A stretch of DNA of 64,000 bases from Pelagibacterium sp. 26DY04 (GCF_031202305.1 NZ_CP101731.1:2852001-2916000); one strand, 5' to 3'; positions 18,256 to 26,976 are shown, counted from the first letter of the stretch. Notes: generated from the letters alone by a model not told the origin. Made by a program: numbers and translations.

Positions 18256-18630
18256 GGCGATTAGCGCAAGCGTTACGGCCAGAGTCTTTTCGCTCGTGGA
18301 CTCAAGCCTCTCCATCGTCTTCGTTCTCGGACTTAATCCAGGGACGAGAAAACGAGGGGGATGAGAAAGAAACGAGAGCGGCGCATACCTTGCCCCGGGT
18401 CAAGCCCCGGCGCGACACGGGTGGGGAATGGAGCAAGAGAGTGAACCGAGAAGAGGATGGAGCACGGGGAGGATGGAGCATGGAGAGAACGGAGGTGCGA
18501 AGCATGTGTTCGGGTTGGTTGTACGGTCGCGGAGCCGGACGCCGGGTGCTGGCGGCCGCATCCCAGCCATGTTCCCCTGCCCGTTTCTGCGCTATCACTC
18601 GGGCTCAAGGCAAAAACATCAGAGTCGCAC

Positions 18631-19458
18631 ATGACCGACCGCACCTATGCCAGCCCGATCGGCGGGCACCCTGGACAGACCCAGCTATTGACCGACCGCG
18701 CGGTGTTCACCGAAGCCTATGCGGTGATCCCCAAGGGGGTGATGCGCGATATCGTGACCAGCGCCCTGCCCTTCTGGGACAAGACGCGATTGTGGGTGCT
18801 TTCGCGTCCGCTGTCGGGGTTTGCCGAGACGTTTTCACAATACATCATGGAAATAGAGCCCGGAGGCGGGAGCGAGAGGCCGGAGGCGGACCCCGAAGCG
18901 CAGGGGGTACTGTTCCTCGTTTCGGGTACGTTGACGCTGACGATCGCGGGCGCGACGCATCGGATGGCGCCGGGAGGGTATGCCTACATTCCACCGGCCA
19001 GCACCTGGAGCGTTACCAACGAGGGAAGCGAGCCGGTGCGCTTTCATTGGGTGCGCAAGCGCTATGAGAAGGTGGAAGGGCTCGATACGCCCGAGCCGTT
19101 CGTTACCTCCGACAATGACATCGAGCCCATCGCCATGCCGGGAACCGAGGGCAAATGGGCGACGACGCGGTTCGTCGACCCGGCCGACCTGCGCCACGAC
19201 ATGCATGTCAACATCGTGACCTTCGAGCCCGGTGCGGTGATCCCGTTTGCCGAGACCCATGTGATGGAACATGGGCTCTATGTCCTTGAAGGCAAGGCCG
19301 TTTACCGGTTGAATCAGGATTGGGTGGAGGTCGAGGCCGGCGACTATATGTGGCTGCGCGCCTTCTGCCCGCAGGCCTGCTATGCCGGCGGACCGGGGAA
19401 ATTCCGCTATCTACTCTACAAGGACGTCAACCGCCACGCCAAGCTGGGCAGCCCATGA
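18631..19458 (+). CDS. allE: (S)-ureidoglycine aminohydrolase
   Basis: Releases ammonia from ureidoglycine to give (S)-ureidoglycolate, late in allantoin breakdown. 275 residues with two cupin domains; visible family features are the GYAYIPPASTW turn of the first cupin and AETHVMEHGLYVLEGKAVYRLNQDWVEVEAGD of the second (metal-binding His/Glu pattern). The ATG at 18631 starts the homologous part; the open frame upstream is repeat-derived. Its TGA overlaps the ATG of allA (ATGA). Confidence 0.92.
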   Translation: MTDRTYASPIGGHPGQTQLLTDRAVFTEAYAVIPKGVMRDIVTSALPFWDKTRLWVLSRPLSGFAETFSQYIMEIEPGGGSERPEADPEAQGVLFLVSGTLTLTIAGATHRMAPGGYAYIPPASTWSVTNEGSEPVRFHWVRKRYEKVEGLDTPEPFVTSDNDIEPIAMPGTEGKWATTRFVDPADLRHDMHVNIVTFEPGAVIPFAETHVMEHGLYVLEGKAVYRLNQDWVEVEAGDYMWLRAFCPQACYAGGPGKFRYLLYKDVNRHAKLGSP

Positions 19459-19946
19459 GCCGGGCGATCACCATCGCGCCGCTGAGCCCGGACGCCTTTG
19501 CGCCCTTCGGGCAGGTGCTGACCACAGAGGGCGCGCATCACTACCCGATCAACAACGGGATGACCGAGCGCTTTCATGATCTCGCCAACGTGGAGATCGG
19601 TGGCGAGAACGGGCGGACGCTGATCTCGATCTTTCGCGGCCAACCTTATGAACTGCCGCTGACCTTGAAAATGGTCGAACGCCATCCACTGGGTTCGCAG
19701 GCGTTCATGCCGCTGCACGACCGGCCGTTCCTGGTGATCGTGGCACCCGATGAAGGTGGACGGCCGGGGACGCCGCTGGTCTTTCTGACCCGACCGGGCG
19801 TGGGGATCAATATCGGACGCAATGTCTGGCACGGGGTGCTGACCCCGCTCGAGCAGGAAGGGGCCTTTCTGGTGGTGGATCGCGGCGGAGACGGGGTCAA
19901 CCTGGAAGAGTTTTTCTTTGAGGAGCCGTTTATCGTCGGCGGCTAG
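19455..19946 (+). CDS. allA: Ureidoglycolate lyase
   Basis: Splits (S)-ureidoglycolate into glyoxylate and urea. 163 residues, the family length. Motifs: LSPDAFAPFGQVL at the N-terminus, NGMTERFHDL, ISIFRGQPYELPLTLKMVERHPLGSQAFMPL and NIGRNVWHGVLTPLE. Translationally coupled to allE by a 4-base overlap. No urease, allantoate amidohydrolase or permease gene accompanies the pair. Confidence 0.95.
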   Translation: MSRAITIAPLSPDAFAPFGQVLTTEGAHHYPINNGMTERFHDLANVEIGGENGRTLISIFRGQPYELPLTLKMVERHPLGSQAFMPLHDRPFLVIVAPDEGGRPGTPLVFLTRPGVGINIGRNVWHGVLTPLEQEGAFLVVDRGGDGVNLEEFFFEEPFIVGG

Positions 19947-19990
19947 GCGGGTGGACGCAGCTACGCGCTTGTGCGCGGGGCGCGCTGTAC

Positions 19991-20085
19991 TGGATGCCGG
20001 GACAAGTTCCGGAAAGACGGTCTGAGTTTAAGGCCCCTCACCCGCCGCTTCGCGGCGACCTCTCCCCAAGGGAGAGGTAACCATC
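19991..20085. repeat. Two palindromic repeats downstream of allA
   Basis: A diverged copy of the GGATTCCGGGAACAAG element (TGCCGGGACAAGTTCCGG, 19991-20020) followed by CCCCTCACCCGCCGCTTCGC plus a CCTCTCCC/GGGAGAGG hairpin (20036-20085). They fill the space between the convergent allA and the molybdenum lipoprotein gene. Confidence 0.75.
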
Positions 20086-20099
20086 GGCAGCCTCGGGTC

Positions 20100-20888
20100 C
20101 TAGATCCCCGCATACCAATCGTAACCCCGATCCTCCCAGTATCCGCCCTTGCCGCGATGGATTTGGGCGAAGCTTTCGACCAGTTCGATGCGCCGGATAT
20201 ATTTGGCCATCTTGTAGCCGAGCTGACGCTCGACCCGCACGCGGAGCGGGGCGCCGTTGGCGATCGGGAGGGTGGCGTCGTTCATGCCGTAGGCGAGGAT
20301 GGTTTGCGGATGGCGGGCATCGATCATGTCGATGCTTTCGTAATAGGGCGCGCCGGTGGCGCTGCCGCCATAATAGTCGAAGCAGTGGAAGACGCAGTAG
20401 CGCGCATTCGAATGCGGCCTGACCTCATCGAGAACGCTCGCCAGGGGCACGCCGGTCCATTTGGCGATGCAGCTCCAGCCCTCGACGCAATCGTGCCGGG
20501 TGATCTGGGTGCGGGCGGGCATGTTGCGCAGCTCGGCGAGCGAATATTCCCGCGGCGTTTCCACAAGGCCATCGACGCGAAGGCGATAGTGGAAGAAATT
20601 GTTCCTGGCCAGGAACAGATATTCGGGGCTGTCGGGATCGACCGAACCGTTGGGGCGCATGCCCTGGCGGATTTCGCTTTCGGCGAATTCGCGGGCCAGC
20701 GCCTCGCGGCCCAAGAGAGCGCGCTGGGCTGTATAGGTGAGTTCGTTGGCAGCCGCCATGGTATCGCGGACCGGATGACCGGGACGCAACACCGCGTCGA
20801 ACTGGTCGCAGCCGGCCAGGGCCAATCCGGCAACGCCGGCAGCCGAGGCGGTGAGAAACTTGCGGCGGTTGAGGACGATGCGGCTCAT
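20100..20888 (-). CDS. Molybdopterin-dependent oxidoreductase (sulfite oxidase fold), Tat-exported lipoprotein
   Basis: 262 residues. The N-terminus has a twin-arginine signal (NRRKFLTAS) followed by a hydrophobic stretch and a lipobox LAGC, predicting export folded and lipid anchoring. The rest is a sulfite-oxidase/MsrP-type Moco domain: TRHDCVEGWSCIAKWTGVPL contains the cofactor-ligating Cys, followed by YYGGSATGAPYYESIDM and ANGAPLRVRVERQLGYKMAKYIRRIELV. The start overlaps the cytochrome b stop by 4 bases, so the two probably form one periplasm-facing redox complex. The substrate is unknown. Confidence 0.88.
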   Translation of the reverse strand: MSRIVLNRRKFLTASAAGVAGLALAGCDQFDAVLRPGHPVRDTMAAANELTYTAQRALLGREALAREFAESEIRQGMRPNGSVDPDSPEYLFLARNNFFHYRLRVDGLVETPREYSLAELRNMPARTQITRHDCVEGWSCIAKWTGVPLASVLDEVRPHSNARYCVFHCFDYYGGSATGAPYYESIDMIDARHPQTILAYGMNDATLPIANGAPLRVRVERQLGYKMAKYIRRIELVESFAQIHRGKGGYWEDRGYDWYAGI

Positions 20889-21748
20889 TGCTCTGCCTCG
20901 GGTTCTGGATCGATACGGTAACGCCCGGTGATCATCGAGCGCATCGTGTTGATGGGGCCGGCCAGCAACACCATGACGATATGGATGATGAAAAAGCCCA
21001 CCAGCAGCACCATGACGATGAAATGGATGGTGCGCGCCGTCTGCCGGCCGCCGAACAGATCGACCAGCCACGGCCAGGCCACATCCATGCCCGGAGACAT
21101 GGTGAGACCGGTGAGGACGATCAGCGGAAACAGGATGAGCAGGACGATGCCGTAGCTCAATTTCTGCAGCACGTTGTAATGGCGCGTGTGATGGAAGCGA
21201 AGCCGCGCATGCGCGGCGACATCGCGCGGCAGGGACCGGATATCGGCCCCGCTGGGAATGATATCGCGGCGCAGATGGCCGTTGATGAAGCTGGCGAGAA
21301 ACCACACGAACATGGTGGCGACCAAAAGCCAGCCGAAGAAGAAGTGCACCACCCGGCCGGTGGCGAGATCCTGATAGGACGGAATGGTCAACCAGGCGGG
21401 AAAGGCCCGCACCCTCTCCTGCCCCTCCGGCCCCGAATAGCCGAAAACGCCCGTCGTTTCGAAGGTGTTGCCGAAGATCGTCGTATACCCGCCGATCGAA
21501 CCGTCTGGCTTATATTGAGCGCTGATCGAAAAGACCGAATTGGAAAATTCGAACCCTGATTGCTGGCCGATATAGAGACTGGGATGGGCGTTGAAGATCT
21601 GCAGCCCGGTCAACAGCAGGAAGAACAGGCAGATCACCCACACCCAATGGGTGAGGCGGGTCCAGATCGACTGGCGCTTGATGACGATGGGTCGGGGCTC
21701 GGCGCCGGTATCGACATCGCGCGTTGCAACTCGCTCCATAGTGCTCAT
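20885..21748 (-). CDS. Cytochrome b membrane subunit
   Basis: About 287 residues; prokaryotic cytochrome b561-like family with several membrane segments (TRLTHWVWVICLFFLLLTGLQIF, VVHFFFGWLLVATMFVWFL, YGIVLLILFPLIVLTGL, TIHFIVMVLLVGFFIIHIVMVLL) and His residues suited to haem b ligation in RLTHWV, VHFFFGW and IIHIV. It probably passes electrons between quinone and the coupled molybdenum lipoprotein. The second of two adjacent ATGs (21748) has the better spacing to GGAGG. Divergent from the 5'-nucleotidase gene. Confidence 0.88.
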   Translation of the reverse strand: MSTMERVATRDVDTGAEPRPIVIKRQSIWTRLTHWVWVICLFFLLLTGLQIFNAHPSLYIGQQSGFEFSNSVFSISAQYKPDGSIGGYTTIFGNTFETTGVFGYSGPEGQERVRAFPAWLTIPSYQDLATGRVVHFFFGWLLVATMFVWFLASFINGHLRRDIIPSGADIRSLPRDVAAHARLRFHHTRHYNVLQKLSYGIVLLILFPLIVLTGLTMSPGMDVAWPWLVDLFGGRQTARTIHFIVMVLLVGFFIIHIVMVLLAGPINTMRSMITGRYRIDPEPEAEQ

Positions 21749-21845
21749 CATATCCCTCCCGCGTCCGGATCATACATACGACGTTCGGCCACCGATTGTT
21801 ACAGGTCTGCGCTCACAATCTGGTGCATGACAAAATCGTCATATA

Positions 21846-21861
21846 TTGACCACCCGGTCAA
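21846..21861. promoter_or_regulatory. RutR-like operator, site D (cytochrome b / 5'-nucleotidase)
   Basis: TTGACCACCCGGTCAA matches 13 of 14 defined positions of TTGACCANNTGGTCAA and has perfect 6-base arms. AAAATTC follows on the right, as in sites A and B. A right half-site TGGTCAA occurs again at 21881-21887. It lies in the 246-base divergent region, 134 bases before the 5'-nucleotidase start. Confidence 0.6.
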
Positions 21862-21901
21862 AATTCAGGCTTTTCAGCCATGGTCAACTGTGTTTGACTT
21901 G

Positions 21902-21915
21902 CCTGCATATGCAGG
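21902..21915. promoter_or_regulatory. 14-bp perfect palindrome in the 5'-nucleotidase promoter region
   Basis: CCTGCATATGCAGG lies 80 bases before the 5'-nucleotidase start and close to the RutR-like site. It could be a second operator; no candidate regulator is apparent. Confidence 0.35.
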
Positions 21916-21994
21916 GCGTCGGCCTGTAATCGAACCGTCGCAAATGCATGGAATAGAGGCGGTGCACGTCTCACACGACAAAGGGAACAGGGAC

Positions 21995-23602
21995 ATGAAA
22001 CATCTGCTGCTCGGCGCATCGGCGCTGGCGCTGCTCGCTGGGCTGGCCGGCCCGGCCAACGCCCAGGACGGCGAGTTCACGCTCAACATCCTGCACATCA
22101 ACGATTTCCACTCGCGCTTCGGCCCGATCACCGACACCGATTCCAACTGCGACGCGGAAACCGACGCGGCAGGGGAATGCTTCGGCGGCATCGCGCGTCT
22201 GAAGACCGCGATCGACGACAAGCGCGCCGAACTCGAAGGCGAGAACGTGGTGCTGCTCGACGCGGGCGACCAGTTCCAGGGTTCGCTGTTCTATACCCAG
22301 TATCGCAGCGAGATCATTTCCGAATTCGCCAATGACCTGGGCATCGAACTGATGGCCGTGGGCAACCACGAATTCGACGACGGCCCCGAAGAGTTGGCCA
22401 AGCTGCTCGATGCGGTGGAGTTCCCGATCATTTCGGGCAACACCAATGTGGAAAACGAGCCGCTGCTCGAAGGCCGCATCCCGGGCACCCATGTCATGGA
22501 AATCGGCGGCGAGCAGATCGGCTTCGTTTCGGCGCTGGCTGAAGACACCGACGAGACCTCTTCGCCCGGCGATGGCGTGGAATTCGAGGACGTCTTCGAA
22601 AGCCTCACCGCGCAGGTGGAATCGCTCGAAGCCGAAGGCATCAACAAGATCATCGCGCTGACCCATGTGGGCTTCACCGTCGATCTGGAAATCGCCTCCA
22701 ACGTGCCGGGCATCGACGTGATCGTGGGCGGTCACTCGCACACGCTGCTGTCCAACACCGACGAGAACGCGGCCGGCGGCTACCCCACCCTGATCAACGG
22801 GCCGGACGGCAACGAAGTGCCGGTCGTCACCGCCTATTCCTATGCCAAATATCTGGGCGACCTGGTCGTCACCTGGGACGCGGAAGGCAATGTGATCTCG
22901 GCCGAAGGCGATCCGATTCTGATCGATGCTTCGATCACCCCCAACGAAGAGTATGTGGCGCGTCTCGCAGAACTCGAAGAGCCGATCCTGGCCCTGATGG
23001 AAGAGGTCATCGGTTCGACCACCGAGCCGCTCGAAGGCAGCCGTGAAGTCTGCCGCGTCGAGGAATGCACCATGGGTAACCTGGTTGCCGATGCGATGCT
23101 GGAGGCCACGGGCGCCGATATCGCCATCCAGAACGGCGGCGGGTTGCGCGCGTCCATCGACGCCGGCGACATCACCATGGGTGAAGTCATCACCGTGCTG
23201 CCCTTCTCCAACACCCTGGCCACCGTCGAAATCTCGGGTGCCGACGTAATCGACGCGCTTGAAAACGGTGTTTCCGATGTCGAGGGTGGCGCCGGCCGCT
23301 TCCCGCAGGTCGCCGGGCTGCAATACGCCTATACCCTCGCCAACCCCGTCGGTGAACGCATCAGCGACGTGATGGTGCAGGACGAAGCCGGCGAGTGGGT
23401 GCCGATCGACGAAGAAGCCACCTACACCATTGCCACCAACAACTACATGCGTGGCGGCGGCGACGGCTACGGCACCTTTGCCGAAGGCGACAACCCCTAC
23501 GACTTCGGCCCGCCGCTGGAACAGGTTCTGGCCGATTACATCGCCGAATTGGGCGGTGAATACACCCCCTATACCGATGGCCGGATCACGGTTGTCGAAT
23601 AA
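21995..23602 (+). CDS. Secreted 5'-nucleotidase / 2',3'-cyclic phosphodiesterase family
   Basis: Periplasmic enzyme that dephosphorylates external nucleotides to nucleosides, likely the entry for the purine and pyrimidine routes nearby. 535 residues: signal peptide (MKHLLLGASALALLAG ... ANAQ), an N-terminal metallophosphatase domain with ILHINDFHSRF, LLDAGDQFQGS, AVGNHEFDDG and VGGHSHTLL, and a C-terminal nucleotide-binding domain with NGGGLRASIDAGDITMGEV and NNYMRGGGDGY. It is acidic. AGGGA precedes the ATG at 21995. Confidence 0.93.
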   Translation: MKHLLLGASALALLAGLAGPANAQDGEFTLNILHINDFHSRFGPITDTDSNCDAETDAAGECFGGIARLKTAIDDKRAELEGENVVLLDAGDQFQGSLFYTQYRSEIISEFANDLGIELMAVGNHEFDDGPEELAKLLDAVEFPIISGNTNVENEPLLEGRIPGTHVMEIGGEQIGFVSALAEDTDETSSPGDGVEFEDVFESLTAQVESLEAEGINKIIALTHVGFTVDLEIASNVPGIDVIVGGHSHTLLSNTDENAAGGYPTLINGPDGNEVPVVTAYSYAKYLGDLVVTWDAEGNVISAEGDPILIDASITPNEEYVARLAELEEPILALMEEVIGSTTEPLEGSREVCRVEECTMGNLVADAMLEATGADIAIQNGGGLRASIDAGDITMGEVITVLPFSNTLATVEISGADVIDALENGVSDVEGGAGRFPQVAGLQYAYTLANPVGERISDVMVQDEAGEWVPIDEEATYTIATNNYMRGGGDGYGTFAEGDNPYDFGPPLEQVLADYIAELGGEYTPYTDGRITVVE

Positions 23603-23625
23603 AGGCTCTCATCGATAAATGAGAA

Positions 23626-23655
23626 GGGCGCGTCCGGTGACGCGCCCTTTTCCTT
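23626..23655 (+). terminator. Intrinsic terminator after the 5'-nucleotidase
   Basis: GGGCGCGTC-CGGT-GACGCGCCC stem with a 4-base loop followed by TTTTCCTTT, 24 bases after the stop codon. Confidence 0.85.
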
Positions 23656-23694
23656 TGCCCTCAACGGTCGAGGCTCATAGCGAGTGCGGTTGCT

Positions 23695-23724
23695 GAATTC
23701 CGGGAACAAGTCCCGGAATGACAG
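23695..23724. repeat. Short palindromic repeat, second exact copy of the 5663 element
   Basis: ATTCCGGGA-ACAAG-TCCCGGAAT followed by GACAGG, identical in its core to the copy between glcB and guaD. It lies between the 5'-nucleotidase terminator and the convergent oxidoreductase gene. Confidence 0.8.
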
Positions 23725-23810
23725 GGTGCGTTTGAGGTGGTGCTTTCCATCGTCCCCAACCCCGTTCCGGGGTAATCGCGGTCTGGAGGGCGCTTTCGCG
23801 ATAACGCTTG

Positions 23811-24857
23811 CTAGCCCACGGCGATTTCCTGGCGTTTTTCGTTTGAGACGAAGCCTAGGTCGAGCACCTTCTGGAGTTCGGCGGCGTAGCGGAAGCCGGG
23901 ATCGCCGTTGATGCCGGTGGCGACGGCTTGGGCGAAGCGGTGGTAATTGGTAGGCACCGGCTCGACCTGGACCGGCTGCCATTGGGCCATTTCCACATCA
24001 TCGCCCACGCAGATCTGCAGCGAGGAGCCGTTCATGCCGTGCTGGACCTCGAGCCCGCCCTTGTCTCCATAGGCGCGCAGCCGCAGGGTATTGAGATAGC
24101 CCGACGCCCAGCGGGTGGCGTGGACGACGCCAAGGGCGCCGGAGCCGAATTCGAGGCTCATGGTGAAGCTGTCATTGGCGTCGAGAACATAATCCTCGAT
24201 CCGCCCATCGGGCGCCTTGTCGAAGGCGCGCAGGCGGCAGAAGGCGTTTTCGATCGGCGAGTTGATGCCGAACACGGCAAAATCGAGGATATGCACCCCG
24301 ATATCGCCCAGCGTGCCATTCGAGCCATGGGCGGTCGACAGGCGCCAGAGCCAGGTGGGATCGGTTCGCCAGTCGCCCCAGGCGCGCGAAACCAGCCAGC
24401 TTTGCAGATAGCTGGCTTCGACGTGCTTTATCTCCCCGATCGTGCCCTCGTCGACGAGCTGGCGGAATTTCTGCAGTTCGGCCACGTTGCGATAGGTGAG
24501 GTTGACCATGTTGATCAGCCCTGCCCTTTCGGCGGCTTCGGCCATTTCGATGGCATGATCGTAGTGAGTGGCCAGCGGCTTTTCGCAAAAGACATGCTTG
24601 CCGCCGGCAATGGCCTGCATGGACGTCTGATAGTGGAAGCGATCGGGCGTGACGTTGGCCACCGCGTCGAAGGCGCCCCAATCGAGCGCGTCATCGAGTG
24701 AGGAGAAGGTGCGCGGGATCTGATAGCTGTGCGCGAAGCGCGAGGCACGCTCGGAATTGGTATCGATGGCGCCGACGATCTCGACGCCTTCGATTGCGGC
24801 GAAATGGGCCGCATGGCTGGCCGCCATGTTGCCCGTGCCAAGGATCACAAGACGCAT
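23811..24857 (-). CDS. Gfo/Idh/MocA family oxidoreductase
   Basis: NAD(P)-dependent dehydrogenase-like protein of 348 residues. N-terminal Rossmann fold with LVILGTGNMAASHAAHF and the EKPLATH motif (GGKHVFCEKPLA) whose Lys is part of the active site in this family; the C-terminal alpha/beta domain follows. It lies 36 bases downstream of a ThuA-like gene; the two families co-occur in sugar (trehalose, sucrose-type) oxidation, as in ThuAB. No sugar transporter is adjacent, so the substrate is unknown. Confidence 0.88.
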   Translation of the reverse strand: MRLVILGTGNMAASHAAHFAAIEGVEIVGAIDTNSERASRFAHSYQIPRTFSSLDDALDWGAFDAVANVTPDRFHYQTSMQAIAGGKHVFCEKPLATHYDHAIEMAEAAERAGLINMVNLTYRNVAELQKFRQLVDEGTIGEIKHVEASYLQSWLVSRAWGDWRTDPTWLWRLSTAHGSNGTLGDIGVHILDFAVFGINSPIENAFCRLRAFDKAPDGRIEDYVLDANDSFTMSLEFGSGALGVVHATRWASGYLNTLRLRAYGDKGGLEVQHGMNGSSLQICVGDDVEMAQWQPVQVEPVPTNYHRFAQAVATGINGDPGFRYAAELQKVLDLGFVSNEKRQEIAVG

Positions 24858-24893
24858 GCTGCGCCTCCCGCGATAGCTCGATGATCGAATATG

Positions 24894-25679
24894 TTACCGG
24901 TAGCCTTCTTCGCCCGGCTTGTGCAGCTTGGGCCCACGCTCCTTTATGGCCTCGGGTGCCTTTTCCACCGGCACGTTCGGCGCATCGTTGATGGTGGTGA
25001 GGGCCGGCTGCGGATTATGCGCCCATTTGACGGCGTTGCGCAGCACCTTGCCCACCGTTGCGTCGTGATAGGTGGGATAGGTTTCGTGGCCGGGGCGGAA
25101 ATAGAAGATATTGCCGGCGCCGCGCCGATAGGTGATGCCGGAGCGGAACACTTCGCCGCCCTGGAACCAGGAGATAAAGACCGTTTCGAGCGGCTCGGGC
25201 ACCGAGAACGGCTCGCCATACATCTCCTCGTTTTCGAGGATGAAATGCTCGGGCAGCCCTTCGGCGATGGGGTGGCGCGGATTGACGACCCAGATGCGTT
25301 CGCGCTCGCCCGCCTCGCGCCATTTGAGAGCGCAGGGCGTGCCCATCAGGCGCTTGAATATCTTGGAGAAATGTGCCGAGTGGAGAAGGATCAGCCCCAT
25401 CCCTTCCCAGACGCGCTGGGCCACGCGCTCGACGATCTCGTCCTGGACATCGCCATGGGCGGCATGGCCCCACCAGATCAGCACGTCGGTTTGCGCCAGA
25501 ACGTCCTTGGTCAGCCCGTGCTCGGGGTCCTGCAACACCGCGGTGGATGCCGTAATGCCGGAATCCATCTCGAGCAGGGAAGCGATCTGGGCGTGCATAC
25601 CATTGGGATAGAGCCCGGCAACGATTTCGCTTTTCTGCTCATGAACGTTCTCGCCCCAGACGAGCGCCTTGATCGTCAT
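24894..25679 (-). CDS. ThuA-like (trehalose utilisation) domain protein
   Basis: 261 residues with a class I glutamine amidotransferase-like fold: [31 protein letters not shown] at the N-terminus, [34 protein letters not shown] and the glycine-rich [34 protein letters not shown]. The ATG at 25679 has CAGGAG 9 bases upstream and is preferred to an earlier in-frame start. Probably works with the following MocA-type dehydrogenase on an oxidised sugar. It is separated from the pyrimidine operon by a strong terminator. Confidence 0.85.
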   Translation of the reverse strand: MTIKALVWGENVHEQKSEIVAGLYPNGMHAQIASLLEMDSGITASTAVLQDPEHGLTKDVLAQTDVLIWWGHAAHGDVQDEIVERVAQRVWEGMGLILLHSAHFSKIFKRLMGTPCALKWREAGERERIWVVNPRHPIAEGLPEHFILENEEMYGEPFSVPEPLETVFISWFQGGEVFRSGITYRRGAGNIFYFRPGHETYPTYHDATVGKVLRNAVKWAHNPQPALTTINDAPNVPVEKAPEAIKERGPKLHKPGEEGYR

Positions 25680-25828
25680 GTTGGTTTCTCCTGTCCCGGC
25701 CGCATGGCCGTCCAAATCGTTTTGGATTTAGCGCCCTGCATGCCCTCCGGGCGCGGCGCGCTCCCCCCCACCGCTCTATCGTGTTCGCGCGCCCGTTGGG
25801 AGAGGCAAAATGCATCAGGCGAACACAA

Positions 25829-25854
25829 AAAGAGGCGGAAGGTTCCGCCTCTTT
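25829..25854 (-). terminator. Intrinsic terminator of the pyrimidine operon
   Basis: AAAGAGGCGGAA-GG-TTCCGCCTCTTT, a perfect 12-base stem, 25 bases after the binding-protein stop. Read on the minus strand it is followed by TTTTTGTG. It separates the operon from the ThuA-like gene. Confidence 0.88.
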
Positions 25855-25878
25855 CCCAAACTCGATTTTGTTTTCCGG

Positions 25879-26874
25879 CTACTCGATCTGGTCGGTGACG
25901 ACCGTGGTGTAGGCCCCTTCGGGCTCGGCGGTGATGGCCGGATTGTCCGGGGAGACGGCAGAGAGCAGCGTCGCTACGGTTTGCTCATACGCTTCGATAT
26001 CGAGCGCAGGCGTATCGCCAACCAGAGCGGCGGCCTCGATGACCTGATAAGTCTGGCTTTCCAGCGTCAGAGCGCCCGACATATCGTTGTTGAGGACGAT
26101 CTGGGCGGCCTCTTCGGGGTTGGCTTCGGCATATTCCCAGCCGCGCATGGAGGCTTCGACAAAGGCCACCATAGCCTCGACGAACTCGGGGTCCTCAAGG
26201 CGGTCCTCCATGACGTAGAGCCCGTCTTCAAGCATGCCCACGCCCTCGTCGGCGAAGTTGAAAAGGGTGAGGCTGTCTTCGGGAATGCCGGCGTCGAGCA
26301 CCTGTTTGTATTCGTTGTAGCGCATGACCGAGATGCAATCGGCCTGGCCCTGAAGGAGCGGATCGGCCGAGAACGCCTGGCGCAGAACTTCCACGCCCTC
26401 GGGGCTGCCGTCGGTGGGCAGGCCAAGCTGGGCCATCCAGGCGTAGAAGGGATATTCATTGCCGAAGAACCAGACGCCGAGCGTCTTGCCCGGGAAATCG
26501 TCGGTGGACGTAACCCCGCTTTCCTCCGAACAGACCATTTCGAGCGCCGTGCCGGCGAAAGGCTGGGCGATGTTGACCAGTGGCACGCCGCGCTCGCGCG
26601 CCGCGAGACCAGCGGCCATCCAGGTGGTGATGACATCGGCGCCGCCGCCGGCGATCACCTGCTCGGGGGCGATGTCGGGACCACCGGGATTGATTGTGAC
26701 ATCGAGCCCGGCTTCTTCGTAATAGCCAAGATCCTTGGCCACCAGATAACCGGCGAACTGGCCCTGATTGACCCATTTGAGCTGGAAGGTGAGCGGATAA
26801 AGATCCTGCGCGAAAACGGGCGAAGCCGTGGCGAGCAATACGCCGGCCAAGGCTGCGATCTTGAAAGACTTCAT
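25879..26874 (-). CDS. ABC transporter substrate-binding protein (NMT1/THI5-like), probable pyrimidine importer
   Basis: 331-residue periplasmic protein with a signal peptide (MKSFKIAALAGVLLATASPVFA). The mature part has the NMT1/THI5-like pattern: QLKWVNQGQFAGYLVAKDLGYYEEAGLDVTINPGGPDI, then a GGGADVITTWMAAGLAARERG segment. This family includes binding proteins for pyrimidine-type ring compounds, riboflavin and thiamine precursors. Position in an operon with dihydropyrimidinase makes a pyrimidine, hydantoin or breakdown product the likeliest ligand (inference). Last gene of the operon. Confidence 0.88.
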   Translation of the reverse strand: MKSFKIAALAGVLLATASPVFAQDLYPLTFQLKWVNQGQFAGYLVAKDLGYYEEAGLDVTINPGGPDIAPEQVIAGGGADVITTWMAAGLAARERGVPLVNIAQPFAGTALEMVCSEESGVTSTDDFPGKTLGVWFFGNEYPFYAWMAQLGLPTDGSPEGVEVLRQAFSADPLLQGQADCISVMRYNEYKQVLDAGIPEDSLTLFNFADEGVGMLEDGLYVMEDRLEDPEFVEAMVAFVEASMRGWEYAEANPEEAAQIVLNNDMSGALTLESQTYQVIEAAALVGDTPALDIEAYEQTVATLLSAVSPDNPAITAEPEGAYTTVVTDQIE

Positions 26875-26976
26875 GATGTGGTTCCCCTTTGAGCGAACGC
26901 GGACGGAGCGCCATGCTCCGCCAGCACATTCAATGGCCGCAGGCCGCGCATTTGCCGCGCGCGGTCTGCGGTTCGT

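Larger units (their letters stand above)
16762..18600. other. Gene-free, repeat-rich intergenic tract of about 1.85 kb
   Basis: No frame here shows a recognisable protein or a ribosome binding site with plausible coding content. The first 440 bases (16762-17200) hold no repeat I could identify and no supported gene. From about 17200 the tract is built of palindromic repeats and tandem copies of a roughly 340-380 base unit. It separates the ArsR/AHSA1 group from allE. Confidence 0.7.

Noticed and set aside
16838..18600. Several open frames of 90-200 codons on both strands in the repeat tract
   Set aside because: They translate palindromic repeats (PLIRPLRG, PPHPQPFSHQGRR and similar) and share no protein-like pattern.
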